From an uncultured Collinsella sp. (GTDB lineage: Bacteria; Actinomycetota; Coriobacteriia; Coriobacteriales; Coriobacteriaceae), in contig CAAERQ010000023.1 in the NCBI GenBank assembly GCA_900758475.1, positions 62,001-126,000 of the forward strand: 64,000 bases of DNA, read 5' to 3'. Under the pieces are notes generated by a model. It was not told where the DNA came from. It saw only the letters and a program-made list of their open reading frames with translations, and did no database searches. Positions 45,411 through 54,018 of the stretch are shown here, in pieces (position 1 is the stretch's first letter; every line of letters begins with the position of its first letter). Made by a program: the position numbers and the translations under genes.

Positions 45411-45905
45411 TTACTTTCCTTCCTTCACGGGCTTGAAGTCATAGGTGGGCTTCAACTTGCACTTTTTAACATCAGAGAAATCGAGGGTGACGGACTCGCC
45501 GTCCTCGAGCTCGAGGGTCACGTTCGTCTCGGTGGCGGCGGCAATCTTGCCGGCGTACTTGCGACGGCCCTCGGTGGCGGTGGAGGTGAGCTCGCAGTTC
45601 TCGCCCACAAAGCGGGCAAAGTCACTCGGGCGGCGCAGCGGGCGCGCCATACCCGGGCTCGACACCTCGAGCGTATAGCTCGAAGAGATGGGGTCGAGCT
45701 CCTCAATCACATCGCCGATCCATTTGGTGTTGGCCGTGACGTCATTGAGCGACAGGCTCTGACCCTCGGCACCCTCGATACGCACACGCACGCAGGGGGC
45801 CTTGGTGGCACCCACGAGCTCAACGTCGACGATGTCGACATCGTGCTGGGGAGCAACGGCCTCGAGCGCGTCGATGATCGCCTGCTCGGTCTTGGTCTTG
45901 ACCAT
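45411..45905 (-). CDS. rimP: Ribosome maturation factor RimP
   Basis: Required for 30S assembly. 164 residues; YTLEVSSPGMARPLRRPSDFARFVG is the family signature and the C-terminal Sm-like domain ends ...VKKCKLKPTYDF. The start at 45905 (MVKTKTEQAI) follows GGAGGTG. A longer open frame upstream would run through the attenuator and promoter and is rejected. It is the first gene of the rimP-nusA-infB operon. Confidence 0.95.
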   Translation of the reverse strand: MVKTKTEQAIIDALEAVAPQHDVDIVDVELVGATKAPCVRVRIEGAEGQSLSLNDVTANTKWIGDVIEELDPISSSYTLEVSSPGMARPLRRPSDFARFVGENCELTSTATEGRRKYAGKIAAATETNVTLELEDGESVTLDFSDVKKCKLKPTYDFKPVKEGK

Positions 45906-45924
45906 TGCGGCACCTCCATCCATA

Positions 45925-45956
45925 CAAAAAAGAAGCGGGGCCGAAACCCCACTTCT
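45925..45956 (-). terminator. Attenuator hairpin in the rimP leader
   Basis: On the minus strand AGAAGTGGGGT/GCCCCGCTTCT pairs over 11 bp with a TTCG tetraloop, followed by a T6 run at 45930-45925. It sits 28 bases downstream of the promoter's -10 box and 20 bases before the rimP start codon, so it is an intrinsic terminator inside the operon leader. Feedback on the operon, perhaps through NusA, is an inference. Confidence 0.8.
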
Positions 45957-45983
45957 TTCAATTTCAACTTCATTTGCAAGCAA

Positions 45984-46012
45984 ACTATACCAATACCTGC
46001 GCAAACGTGCAA
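45984..46012 (-). promoter_or_regulatory. Sigma-70-type promoter of the rimP-nusA-infB operon
   Basis: On the minus strand TTGCAC (46012-46007) and TATAGT (45989-45984) are spaced by exactly 17 bp. No competing gene lies in this 257-bp interval between rimP and leuS. Confidence 0.8.
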
Positions 46013-46097
46013 CCACAACACAAACCCGCAGGTCAGCGTGAGCACAGGTTCTCCACAAGAAATGGATAATTGGGTATTGTCGCAAGTATCCATAACC

Positions 46098-46132
46098 AAA
46101 AAGAGGGGCGACTCCCTGCGAAATCGTCCCTC
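46098..46132 (-). terminator. Terminator of leuS
   Basis: Nine-base-pair stem GAGGGACGA/TCGCCCCTC (one G-T pair) followed by TTTTTGG on the minus strand, 31 bases past the leuS stop. It separates leuS from the rimP promoter. Confidence 0.78.
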
Positions 46133-46162
46133 GCTTTTACATGTCAGCTATGCGTGCAGCGC

Positions 46163-48739
46163 TTACTTGACCACCAGGTTAACCAGCTTGCCAGGCACGC
46201 AGATGGCCTTGACGACCGTCTTGCCCTCGAGCCACTTGGCGACAGCGGCCTCCGCGGCAGCCTGTATCTCCTCGTTGGAGGCGTCGCGGGCGACGTCGAT
46301 GCGGCCACGGACCTTGCCGAGAACCTGTACGACGATCTGCACCGTGTCCTCGATGGACTCGGCCAGGTCGAACTCGGGCCAGGCGGCAGTGTAGGCATTG
46401 CCCTCACAGCCGAGGGCCTCGTGCCACAGCTCGTCGGCCCAGAACGGGCAGATGGGGGCAAGGACGCTCACGATGTCCTTGGCCACGCCGTAGCACAGAG
46501 CCTTGTCGCGGTCAGCACCCTCGGTGGCGTTGAGATAGGCGCTCGCCGCGTTGACGAGCTCCATGACGGCCGAGATGGCGGTGTTGAACTGGCCGCGGTC
46601 GAAGTCCTCGGTGCACTTGGCGATGGTGCGGTGACGCTCGCGATAGAGCTTCATCGCGACCTCGTCGAGCGCGGACTTGTCAAAGGCCACGTTGGCGTCG
46701 CCGGACTGGACGAGCTGCCACACGATACGCCAGGCGCGCTTAATGAAGCGGTTAGCGCCCTCGACGGCCTTGGGATCCCAGTCGAAGTCCTTCTCGGGCG
46801 GGGCGATAAACAGGATTGCCAGACGCATGGTGTCGGCGCCGTAAGGCTTGATGACCGAGCTCGGGGGCACGACGTTGCCCTTGGACTTGGACATGGTGTC
46901 GCCGTTCTCGTCCTTGACCATGCCCTGGCACAGCAGGTTGGTGAAGGGCTCGTCAACGCTCAGTAGACCGAGGTCGCGCAGGGCCTTGGTAAAGAAGCGG
47001 CTGTAGAGCAGGTGCAAAATGGCATGCTCGATGCCGCCGATGTAGTTATCGACGGGCATCCAACGGTCGGCAGCCTCGCGGGAGAAGGGCAGCTCGGTGT
47101 TGTGCGGGTCGGTATAGCGCAGGTAATACCAGCTGGAGCAGGTGAAGGTATCCATGGTATCGGTCTCACGCTTGGCCGGGCGACCGCAGACCGGGCAGGT
47201 GGTCTCGTAGAACTCCTTGCACTCGGCGAGGGTCTCGCCGGCGCCCAGGTCCAGATTCTCGGGCAGCGTCACCGGCAGCTGGTCCTCGGGCACGGGCACG
47301 ATGCCGCAGTGCTCGCAGTGAATGGCCGGGATGGGGTTGCCCCAGTAGCGCTGGCGGCTGATGAGCCAGTCGCGCAGACGGAACTCGACCTTGCGACGGC
47401 CGCAGCCCATGGCCTCGAGGTCGGCCACGATCGCAGCCTCGCCCTCGGAGTGCTTGCCGCCGCGCATGCCGGTGTACTTGCCGGACTGGACGAGCGTGCC
47501 CTCGGCAGCGTGGGCGCAATCCCAGTCGACGGTCTCGGCATGGAAGGTATCGATGGTCTCGCCGCTAGCCTCAACGGCAGCGCGATCGTCATCGTCCAGG
47601 ATGATCGGCACGATCGGCAGATCGTACTTGCGGGCGAACTCAAAGTCGCGCTGGTCGCCGCAGGGAACGGCCATGACGGCGCCGGTGCCGTAGTCGGCAA
47701 CGACATAATCGGCAACCCACACGGGAACCTTCTCGCCGTTGACGGGGTTCACCACGTAGCGGCCGGTAAAGGCACCGTGCTTCTCGAGGGTGCCCTGGGC
47801 ACGCTCGACGGCAGAGATGTGTTTGGAGTCCTCGACGATCTTGGTGACGGCCTCCTCGTACTCCGTGCCCTCGACGAGCTCGTGCAGACGGGCGTACTCG
47901 GGAGCCAGGACAAAGAAAGAGACACCGAAGAGCGTGTCGGCACGCGTGGTAAAGACGGTGATCTTGCCCTCGTCGCCCTCGATGGGCTCGCCATCCTTGT
48001 CGCACAGGGTAAAGTCGACCTCGGCGCCCTCGGAGCGGCCGATCCAGTTGGCCTGCATCTGCTTGACGCGCTCGGGCCAGCCGGGGAGCTTCTCCAGATC
48101 ATCGAGCAGCTCCTGGGAGTACTCGGTAATCTTGAAGTACCACTGCTCCAGGTCGCGCTTCTCGGGCTCGGTGCCGCAGCGCCAGCACTTACCCTCGGTG
48201 ACCTGCTCGTTGGCCAGAACGGTCTTGCAGGTGGGGCACCAGTTGACCGGGTTCTTCTTACGGTAGACCAGGCCCTTTTCCCACAGCTTCTCAAAGATCC
48301 ACTGGCCCCAGCGGTAATAGTCGGGGCTGCAGGTCTTGACCATGCGATCCAGATCGTAGGAGAAGCCCATGCGCTTCATCGTGGAAAGTGCCTGATCCAT
48401 GTTCTTATACGTCCAGGCGGCAGCCTGTGTGTTGTGCTTGATGGCGGCGTTCTCGGCGGGCAGGCCAAAGGCGTCAAAGCCGATGGGATGCAGCACGTCG
48501 TAGCCGCGCATGCGGGCCTGACGGGCCATGGCATCGCCGATGGTATAGTTGCGCGCGTGGCCCATGTGCAGGTCGCCCGACGGATACGGGAACATCTCGA
48601 GCACGTACTTCTTGGGCTTGCTGTCGTCGGTGTCGACGGCAAAGAGGTTGGAGTCCTCCCAGGCCTTCATCCACTTGGACTCAATGGCCTGCGCGTCGTA
48701 GACAGGGATCTCGTCCTTATGATCTGTGCAATCGCACAT
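46163..48739 (-). CDS. leuS: Leucyl-tRNA synthetase
   Basis: Charges tRNA-Leu. 858 residues, class [22 protein letters not shown] carries the HxGH signature (58-61), [10 protein letters not shown] is the KMSKS loop, and the editing domain has [13 protein letters not shown]. Zinc-binding-type cysteines occur in [14 protein letters not shown]...CWRCG. ATG at 48739 follows AAAGGAGCTGAT. Upstream is the long inverted repeat 48763-48881, which would be in its mRNA leader; no T-box was found. Confidence 0.97.
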   Translation of the reverse strand: MCDCTDHKDEIPVYDAQAIESKWMKAWEDSNLFAVDTDDSKPKKYVLEMFPYPSGDLHMGHARNYTIGDAMARQARMRGYDVLHPIGFDAFGLPAENAAIKHNTQAAAWTYKNMDQALSTMKRMGFSYDLDRMVKTCSPDYYRWGQWIFEKLWEKGLVYRKKNPVNWCPTCKTVLANEQVTEGKCWRCGTEPEKRDLEQWYFKITEYSQELLDDLEKLPGWPERVKQMQANWIGRSEGAEVDFTLCDKDGEPIEGDEGKITVFTTRADTLFGVSFFVLAPEYARLHELVEGTEYEEAVTKIVEDSKHISAVERAQGTLEKHGAFTGRYVVNPVNGEKVPVWVADYVVADYGTGAVMAVPCGDQRDFEFARKYDLPIVPIILDDDDRAAVEASGETIDTFHAETVDWDCAHAAEGTLVQSGKYTGMRGGKHSEGEAAIVADLEAMGCGRRKVEFRLRDWLISRQRYWGNPIPAIHCEHCGIVPVPEDQLPVTLPENLDLGAGETLAECKEFYETTCPVCGRPAKRETDTMDTFTCSSWYYLRYTDPHNTELPFSREAADRWMPVDNYIGGIEHAILHLLYSRFFTKALRDLGLLSVDEPFTNLLCQGMVKDENGDTMSKSKGNVVPPSSVIKPYGADTMRLAILFIAPPEKDFDWDPKAVEGANRFIKRAWRIVWQLVQSGDANVAFDKSALDEVAMKLYRERHRTIAKCTEDFDRGQFNTAISAVMELVNAASAYLNATEGADRDKALCYGVAKDIVSVLAPICPFWADELWHEALGCEGNAYTAAWPEFDLAESIEDTVQIVVQVLGKVRGRIDVARDASNEEIQAAAEAAVAKWLEGKTVVKAICVPGKLVNLVVK

Positions 48740-48762
48740 ATCAGCTCCTTTAATCTTAGCTG

Positions 48763-48881
48763 GGGTCGGTCGGCTTGGCTTTGTTCGCTACTGCGGACAG
48801 TCCTGCGCAAGACGAAGAGCGCATTAAGTGCTCTTCTTTGCGTGCGGAACTTGTAGCGAACAAAGCCAAGCCGACCGACCC
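48763..48881. repeat. Long inverted repeat, perfect 29-bp arms, in the leuS leader
   Basis: Arms 48763-48791 and 48853-48881 are perfectly complementary. The 61-nt interior forms its own hairpin (GAAGAGC/GCTCTTC, 48813-48835 region) flanked by further pairing CGCAA/TTGCG. A bulged extension (CTTAG/CTAAG) reaches towards the leuS ribosome site. The whole region can fold into one stem of more than 40 bp. Confidence 0.85.
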
Positions 48882-48917
48882 TAAGGTTAACTTGACTGAT
48901 GATAACAAATACGACAA

Positions 48918-48948
48918 GCGAGATGCCTGCGACTTGCAGGCATCTCGC
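48918..48948. terminator. Perfect 13-bp hairpin, probable terminator
   Basis: GCGAGATGCCTGC (48918-48930) pairs perfectly with 48936-48948 around a five-base loop. It is T-rich on both sides (CTTTATC on plus, CTTGTCG on minus). It lies between guaB plus element C and the leuS leader, so it probably ends guaB transcription. Confidence 0.7.
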
Positions 48949-48994
48949 TTTATCTAAATAACGTGGTTGTGAATCAACCGCTATTTGTTACCCG

Positions 48995-49101
48995 CCCAAG
49001 CATGGTCGGGTTTTCCAAGTGCCGCAGATTGCCGTGAAAGAGGAGCGACGCGTACTTTGGTACGCAAGCGACGGCTTGAACGGCAAGGTTCGGTGCTTGG
49101 G
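48995..49101. repeat. Structured element copy C
   Basis: Outer stem CCCAAGCA/TGCTTGGG (48995-49002 with 49094-49101), inner stem TTGCCGT/ACGGCAA (49029-49035 with 49080-49086), internal loop GAAAGAGGAGCGAC/AAGCGACGGCTTGA, and P2 GCGTAC-TTTG-GTACGC (49050-49065). The loop and P2 are nearly identical to copy B at 56698-56841, while the inner and outer stems differ by paired changes. It ends eight bases before the guaB stop. Confidence 0.65.
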
Positions 49102-49109
49102 AAAGACGC

Positions 49110-50621
49110 TTATCGATAGGAAACGCTCTGCTGAGAATCCTTTACGACAACGTCGTGGGCGCCGCCTTCGACGATGGAGGTAGAGCTGACCAGGGTCAGG
49201 CGTGCCTTTTCCTGGAGCTCGGGGATCGAGAGAGCACCGCAGTTGCACATCGTGGACTTAACCTTGTAGAGCGTGCCGCCCACGCCGTCCTTGAGGGAGC
49301 CGGCGTACGGGACGTAGGAGTCGACGCCCTCGACGAAGCTGAGCTTCGCGGCGCCGCCCAGGTCGTAGCGCTGCCAGTTGCGGGCACGCGCAGAACCCTC
49401 GCCCCAGTACTCCTTCATGTACTGACCGTTGACGTTGACGCGCTCGGTCGGGCTCTCGTCAAAGCGGGCGAAGTAGCGGCCCAGCATCATAAAGTCGGCG
49501 CCCATGGCAAGGGCGAGCGTCATGTGGTAGTCGTAGACGATACCGCCGTCGGAGCACACGGGCACGTAGACGCCGGTCTCCTCGTAGTACTCGTCGCGGG
49601 CGCGGCAAACATCGATCAGCGCGGTGGCCTGGCCACGGCCGATGCCCTTGGTCTCGCGGGTAATGCAGATGGAACCGCCGCCGATACCGACCTTGATGAA
49701 GTCGGCACCGCAGTCGGCCAGGAAGCGGAAGCCCTCGGCGTCGACGACGTTACCGGCACCGACCTTGACGTCCTCGCCGTAGTTGGCGCGGATCCATTCG
49801 ATGGTGCGCTTCTGCCACTCGCTGAAGCCCTCGGAAGAGTCGATGCACAGGACATCGGCGCCGGCCTCAATGAGCAGCGGCACGCGCTCGGCATAGTCGC
49901 GGGTGTTGATACCGGCGCCGACCATGTAGCGCTTGTCGCCGTCGAGCAGCTCGTTGGGGTTGGTCTTGTGGCTGTCGTAGTCCTTGCGGAAGACGATGCC
50001 CATGAGGTGATCGTTGTCGTCGACGATCGGCAGGGCGTTGAGCTTGTTGTCCCAGATGACGTCGTTGGCAACCTTGAGGCTGATGTTCTTGTCGCCCACG
50101 ATGAGCTGCTCACGCGGGGTCATGAACTCGGAGACCTTCGTCTGGTGGTCATCGCGACTGGGGCGATAGTCACGGCTGGTGACGATGCCCAGGAGCTTAC
50201 CCTTGGGAGTGCCGTCGTCGGTGACCGGCATGGTGGAGTGACCGGTCTTCTCCTTGAGCTCGATGACCTGCTCCATGGTCATGTCGGGGGTCAGCGTGGA
50301 ATCGGACTGAACGAAGCCGGCCTTGTGATCCTTGACGGCCTTGACCATAGCGGCCTCGGACTCGGCGCTCTGGGAACCGTAAATGAAGGACAGGCCACCC
50401 TCGGTAGCGAGCGCGACACCCATGTCGACGCCCGAGACGGACTGCATGATGGCGGAAACCATGGGGATGTTCAGGGTGATTGCCGGCTTCTCACCGCGCT
50501 TAAAGCGGGTTAGCGGCGTCTTAAGAGAGACGTTGTTGGGGATGCACTGCGAGGACGAGTAACCAGGGACCAGCAGATACTCCGAAAACGTGTGGGACTC
50601 ACCGGGAAAGAACGTAGCCAT
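49110..50621 (-). CDS. guaB: Inosine-5'-monophosphate dehydrogenase
   Basis: Oxidises IMP to XMP, the first committed step of GMP synthesis. 503 residues. TIM barrel with [32 protein letters not shown], two CBS domains inserted at about 110-225, catalytic C319 in [20 protein letters not shown], and the flap region [20 protein letters not shown] at 50621 with AGGAGAAAC. The N-terminus ([20 protein letters not shown]) is of the type found in anaerobic Gram-positives. The 184-bp gap upstream holds divergent control sequences I could not resolve. Confidence 0.96.
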   Translation of the reverse strand: MATFFPGESHTFSEYLLVPGYSSSQCIPNNVSLKTPLTRFKRGEKPAITLNIPMVSAIMQSVSGVDMGVALATEGGLSFIYGSQSAESEAAMVKAVKDHKAGFVQSDSTLTPDMTMEQVIELKEKTGHSTMPVTDDGTPKGKLLGIVTSRDYRPSRDDHQTKVSEFMTPREQLIVGDKNISLKVANDVIWDNKLNALPIVDDNDHLMGIVFRKDYDSHKTNPNELLDGDKRYMVGAGINTRDYAERVPLLIEAGADVLCIDSSEGFSEWQKRTIEWIRANYGEDVKVGAGNVVDAEGFRFLADCGADFIKVGIGGGSICITRETKGIGRGQATALIDVCRARDEYYEETGVYVPVCSDGGIVYDYHMTLALAMGADFMMLGRYFARFDESPTERVNVNGQYMKEYWGEGSARARNWQRYDLGGAAKLSFVEGVDSYVPYAGSLKDGVGGTLYKVKSTMCNCGALSIPELQEKARLTLVSSTSIVEGGAHDVVVKDSQQSVSYR

Positions 50622-50805
50622 GTTTCTCCTTTTTCCATGCGACCGGTCGGCTGCAGGCCTCGTAGGACCCAGCCCAACCTTGGGCGCCCAATACTGGGGA
50701 AGTATCTTAACGCACTTTGACTGCTACAATGCATGATTTAAGAAGAGCACACGAGGGTTTGACGCAGGCTTTGCGTTTGCCCAGCAAACACTTTAGCGGG
50801 GAGAC

Positions 50806-51159
50806 GTGGAGCACATGGAGTACAGGACGACGGCAAAGTTGGTCATTCAAGCGTGCGACAAGGATCTGCCGGGCGTGTTCGGTCACGGCTGCGTCTTGCT
50901 GCTGCAAGGCATAGCCCGCGAGCACTCGCTCAACCGCGCCGCCAAGAGCATGGGTATGGCGTATTCCAAGGCCTGGCGCATTGTGAACGAGGCCGAAGGT
51001 CAGCTGGGCTGCAAGCTCATCGAGCGCGACGGAGCCCGCGGATCCACCCTCACCCCCGCCGGCGAGCGAGCCATAGCGGTCTACGAGGAGCTGCAGGCCG
51101 ACATCAACAACGTCATCGCCACCAAAGCCAACGCCCTCATCGCCAGCATCAAAGAGTAG
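50806..51159 (+). CDS. Small ModE/LysR-type winged-helix DNA-binding protein without effector domain
   Basis: 117-residue protein matching only the N-terminal DNA-binding part of ModE/LysR regulators: GIAREHSLNRAAKSMGMAYSKAWRIVNEAEGQLGCKLIERDGARGSTLTPAGERAIAVYEEL. The molybdate-binding (MOP) domains of full ModE are absent. Start unclear: GTG 50806 has GGGGAG only two bases away, ATG 50815 (MEYRTTAK) has GTGGAG three bases away. It is divergent from guaB. Single-domain ModE-like proteins often regulate metal or molybdenum-cofactor genes, but no such target is adjacent. Confidence 0.8.
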   Translation: MEHMEYRTTAKLVIQACDKDLPGVFGHGCVLLLQGIAREHSLNRAAKSMGMAYSKAWRIVNEAEGQLGCKLIERDGARGSTLTPAGERAIAVYEELQADINNVIATKANALIASIKE

Positions 51160-51203
51160 CCCATTTGGGACGGGGCCTTATAGCCACACAACCCCTTCTC
51201 ATA

Positions 51204-51270
51204 AGTTGCGGTGAAATAGGGACTGTTTATACGATCAAAGCCGTAAATCAATCCATATTTCACCGCAACT
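51204..51270. repeat. Inverted repeat with 15-bp arms and GGGACTGTTT
   Basis: AGTTGCGGTGAAATA (51204-51218) pairs perfectly with 51256-51270 across a 37-base loop that starts GGGACTGTTTAT just inside the left arm. It fills most of the 133-bp gap between two convergent genes and resembles the other GGGAC-containing palindromes. Confidence 0.65.
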
Positions 51271-51292
51271 CATGGAGTTGAGGATGATTTAG

Positions 51293-52285
51293 CTAGTTGC
51301 GAAGGGCGTTGTCTAGGGTGGACGCTACGACCAGAGGGTCGTCGGTGCCGGCGAAGAGACGGATGGTGCTCCCCCGCTTGCCGCGTGGGGCCGAAAGACG
51401 CGTCGTTGCGCCGCCGGCGGATGATGTGCGGAACTCCCCCGGCAAAGCATCGAACAGCTCGCGCGCGCTGCGCTCGATAAGGTCAAATTCAACTGCAGGG
51501 CCAAAACCGTGCTCCAGGATGCCGGTCGCAATGGCATGGTCGGGATGCGAGGCCAGCCCGGGATAGCGCACGTTGCTCACCATCTCGTTCGCGGCCAAAT
51601 ATTCAGCCAGTGCACGCGCGCGGTCAAAGTGTGCCTGCATGCGAGTGTCGAGCGTGTCGAGCCCGCGTTCTAGAACCTCGGCCTCATCGGAGGACAAGTC
51701 GAGCGCGGCCAACCCGCACCCCTCGATCAGCGCATGCGCGCACTCGGCCGCGGCGTCCACACGATGGCGCTTGAGCTGCGAGCGTGCGACCGATACGGCA
51801 ACGAGCTTGCGAGGAGCCTTACCGGCGCACACACGGTCGAGCGCCTCGAGCGACAGGACGGCACCCAAACGCAGCGGATCGCACCCAAAGAGGCCGGCCA
51901 CGGTGTTATCCACCACGAGCAGCGCATGAGCCTCACGCGCTGCGCGGCCTAACGCGCGCAGATCGGGCACACGCAGACCAAACCCGCCGATAGAATTGAC
52001 GAACCACCACAGGTGCGGCCCCTCGGCATCAAGCGAGGCATCAAAGCCCTCGGACGCGGCAACAAATACCTCGGCGCACGAATCCCCCACCAGCACAACA
52101 TCGCGGCCATCAAAGCCACGAGCAAACGCATCGGCAAAGTCGTCCGCAAAAGCCACCAGGCGGTCACCGGGACGCACAATACCCAACAGCGACAACGCCG
52201 CCGGCACGTGAGGGGCCTCAACAAGACGCGCATCACGCGCGCCAGCCCTTACAGCCCAGGCCTCTTCTAGCTGCTGTACATCCAC
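51293..52285 (-). CDS. Degenerate Cys/Met-metabolism (cystathionine gamma-synthase-type) PLP-fold protein
   Basis: About 330 residues with the fold marks of the MetB/MetC family: ALSLLGIVRPGDRLVAFADDF, LLVVDNTVAGLFGCDPLRLGA, LDTLDTRMQAHFDRARALAEYL and NVRYPGLASHPDHAIATGILEHGFG. The expected SxTKYxxGH segment carrying the PLP lysine, just after LRLGA, is replaced by VLSLEALDRVCAGK, and the N-terminal substrate loop is poorly conserved. It is therefore probably not a normal lyase or synthase. The GTG at 52285 is preceded by AAGGGGTGG; longer starts would run through the GH32 terminator hairpin. The reading frame is intact. Confidence 0.7.
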   Translation of the reverse strand: MDVQQLEEAWAVRAGARDARLVEAPHVPAALSLLGIVRPGDRLVAFADDFADAFARGFDGRDVVLVGDSCAEVFVAASEGFDASLDAEGPHLWWFVNSIGGFGLRVPDLRALGRAAREAHALLVVDNTVAGLFGCDPLRLGAVLSLEALDRVCAGKAPRKLVAVSVARSQLKRHRVDAAAECAHALIEGCGLAALDLSSDEAEVLERGLDTLDTRMQAHFDRARALAEYLAANEMVSNVRYPGLASHPDHAIATGILEHGFGPAVEFDLIERSARELFDALPGEFRTSSAGGATTRLSAPRGKRGSTIRLFAGTDDPLVVASTLDNALRN

Positions 52286-52304
52286 AAGGCACCACCCCTT
52301 CATA

Positions 52305-52343
52305 AACAAAAACCCACGATGCGGATGTTTCCCGCATCGTGGG
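52305..52343 (-). terminator. Terminator of the GH32 gene
   Basis: Perfect 12-bp stem CCCACGATGCGG (52343-52332 with 52324-52313) followed by TTTTTGTTT on the minus strand, 38 bases after the GH32 stop. Confidence 0.9.
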
Positions 52344-52381
52344 CAACGGCTGCAGTATAGCGCCGACATGCGACGAATCGC

Positions 52382-53914
52382 CTAGATGTTGAGCGCGTGG
52401 TAGGTCACACTCGCACCCGGAGCATCAACGGACACGCCATAAGTCTCGGGATAGATGCGCGTCGAAAACACGAGCGCACCTTCGTTCACAAACACCTCGA
52501 CCGACGAGACATCGCCAACAATGCGAACGTTGCGAACCTCGTCGACGGGCTCCCAGCGCACGGTACGACCGCAGCCGGCAGAAGCGCGACTCTCATCGGT
52601 AAATCGCATCTCAAAGCGCGAGGGCAGTTCGCCCTCGGCGGGCATAAACGCCAGCTTAAGCTCGCCATCAAAGGTCGAGGTGAACGCGCCGTTGACACCG
52701 TCGGCAACAACGTCAAAGCAGGTATCGCCGGCAACCTCCAACGAGCCCTCCCCCACACGCACCGAGGCATAATGGCGCTCGATCTCGCGCGCCGGCTGCT
52801 GCAGCACCACGTCGCCGTCACCGGCCGTAAGCTCACGCGGCACCGTCATGCAATGCTGCCAGCCGCACACCACGGTGGGTGCGTTGCCATAGGTCGGCTC
52901 ATCGGGCATGCCCATCCAGCCGATCAGAATGTGGCGACCGTCCTCGGCCGTGAACTCCTGCGGAGCATAGAAGTCAAAACCGGCGTCCCACAAGCGAAAC
53001 TCGCCCAGCTCATAGGCACCGTCACCACCGGTAATGTCGCCCGTTACAGGCATGTAGCCAGCAGCGTATACGTTGCCGCGGTCCCAACGACCACCCTCGA
53101 GCCCCTGGGGCGAGAAGGACAGCCACCTCGCCGGCACACCACCATCGGCCTCAAGCTCAAGGTATCCCGGGCACTCCCACATAAAGCCAAAACGCTCGGG
53201 CGTAGACACACGGCTCTCGAGCTCCCAGTTCAGCATATCGGCCGAGCCATACACCAGGATCTCGCCCACATCGCGCCCGGCGCCCTCGCCATGCATGGCG
53301 CAAAAACGGCTCTCGACATGCGGCCCGTCAACGCAACGACGCACGCCTAGCACCATGTGATAGCGACCAGCCTCATCGCGCCACACCTTGGGATCGCGCA
53401 CGTGGCACGTCAGATCCTCGGGATAGTCCTCCGACGCCAGCACCACGCGCTTTTGGCTAAACGTCTGTCCATCGGCGCTCTCGACATACACGGTATCGGC
53501 GCGACGACCGGTGTTGACGTAGTCATAGACACCGTCCGCATCGGGGAGCTTAACGTTGCCGGTATAGAGCACGCGAATGCGACCGTCCTCGACCAATGCC
53601 GAGCCCGAATACACGCCATGGCAGTCGAACGGCTCGTCGGGAAGCAGCGGCGCGCCAACATATTCCCAGTTCATAAGGTCGCGGCTCGTGGCATGACCCC
53701 ACATCTTGACGCCGCCGTTCACATCAAACGGAGCATACTGGAAGTATGCGTGAAACACGCCATCGGCCTGGCAAAGCCCGTTGGGGTCGTTGAGCCAGCC
53801 CGTGGGCGGCATAATATGAAAATGCTGAGCATAGGGCCCATGACCGCGCTCGGCGGCCGCGGCATCCATGTTGGCAACGAGCTTGGCAAGATCGCGCTGA
53901 AGTGCGTTAGACAT
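52382..53914 (-). CDS. Glycoside hydrolase family 32 (sucrose-6-phosphate hydrolase/fructosidase)
   Basis: Cytoplasmic beta-fructosidase with no signal peptide, 510 residues. The nucleophile aspartate is in PTGWLNDPNGL (D43), the RDP motif in CHVRDPKVWRD, and the acid/base glutamate in FMWECPGYLE. The C-terminal ~130 residues form the beta-sandwich typical of GH32. Downstream of a sucrose-type PTS EIIBC, so sucrose-6-phosphate is the likely substrate (scrB role). ATG 53914 is preferred over an upstream TTG. A terminator lies between it and the PTS gene; TTGATT and TAATTC in the gap may be its own promoter. Confidence 0.92.
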   Translation of the reverse strand: MSNALQRDLAKLVANMDAAAAERGHGPYAQHFHIMPPTGWLNDPNGLCQADGVFHAYFQYAPFDVNGGVKMWGHATSRDLMNWEYVGAPLLPDEPFDCHGVYSGSALVEDGRIRVLYTGNVKLPDADGVYDYVNTGRRADTVYVESADGQTFSQKRVVLASEDYPEDLTCHVRDPKVWRDEAGRYHMVLGVRRCVDGPHVESRFCAMHGEGAGRDVGEILVYGSADMLNWELESRVSTPERFGFMWECPGYLELEADGGVPARWLSFSPQGLEGGRWDRGNVYAAGYMPVTGDITGGDGAYELGEFRLWDAGFDFYAPQEFTAEDGRHILIGWMGMPDEPTYGNAPTVVCGWQHCMTVPRELTAGDGDVVLQQPAREIERHYASVRVGEGSLEVAGDTCFDVVADGVNGAFTSTFDGELKLAFMPAEGELPSRFEMRFTDESRASAGCGRTVRWEPVDEVRNVRIVGDVSSVEVFVNEGALVFSTRIYPETYGVSVDAPGASVTYHALNI

Positions 53915-53971
53915 GTCGGTATCCAATCGAATTAAATCAACGAACGCTCAAATCAAGGGTTCCAGATAAAG

Positions 53972-54003
53972 AAAACGCCCACAGGATGCAGCCTGCGGGC
54001 GTT
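53972..54003 (-). terminator. Terminator after the PTS gene
   Basis: Minus-strand hairpin AACGCCCGCAGG/CCTGTGGGCGTT with one mismatch-type G-T pair, followed by TTCTTTATC. It would limit read-through from the PTS gene into GH32. Confidence 0.8.
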
Positions 54004-54018
54004 ATATCTACGCGAATC

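Noticed and set aside
45906..46085. N-terminal extension of rimP
   Set aside because: It would translate through the promoter and terminator hairpin; GGAGGTG marks the start at 45905.
52286..52369. Cys-rich N-terminal extension of the PLP-fold protein
   Set aside because: This stretch is the GH32 terminator hairpin; the ribosome site lies downstream of it.
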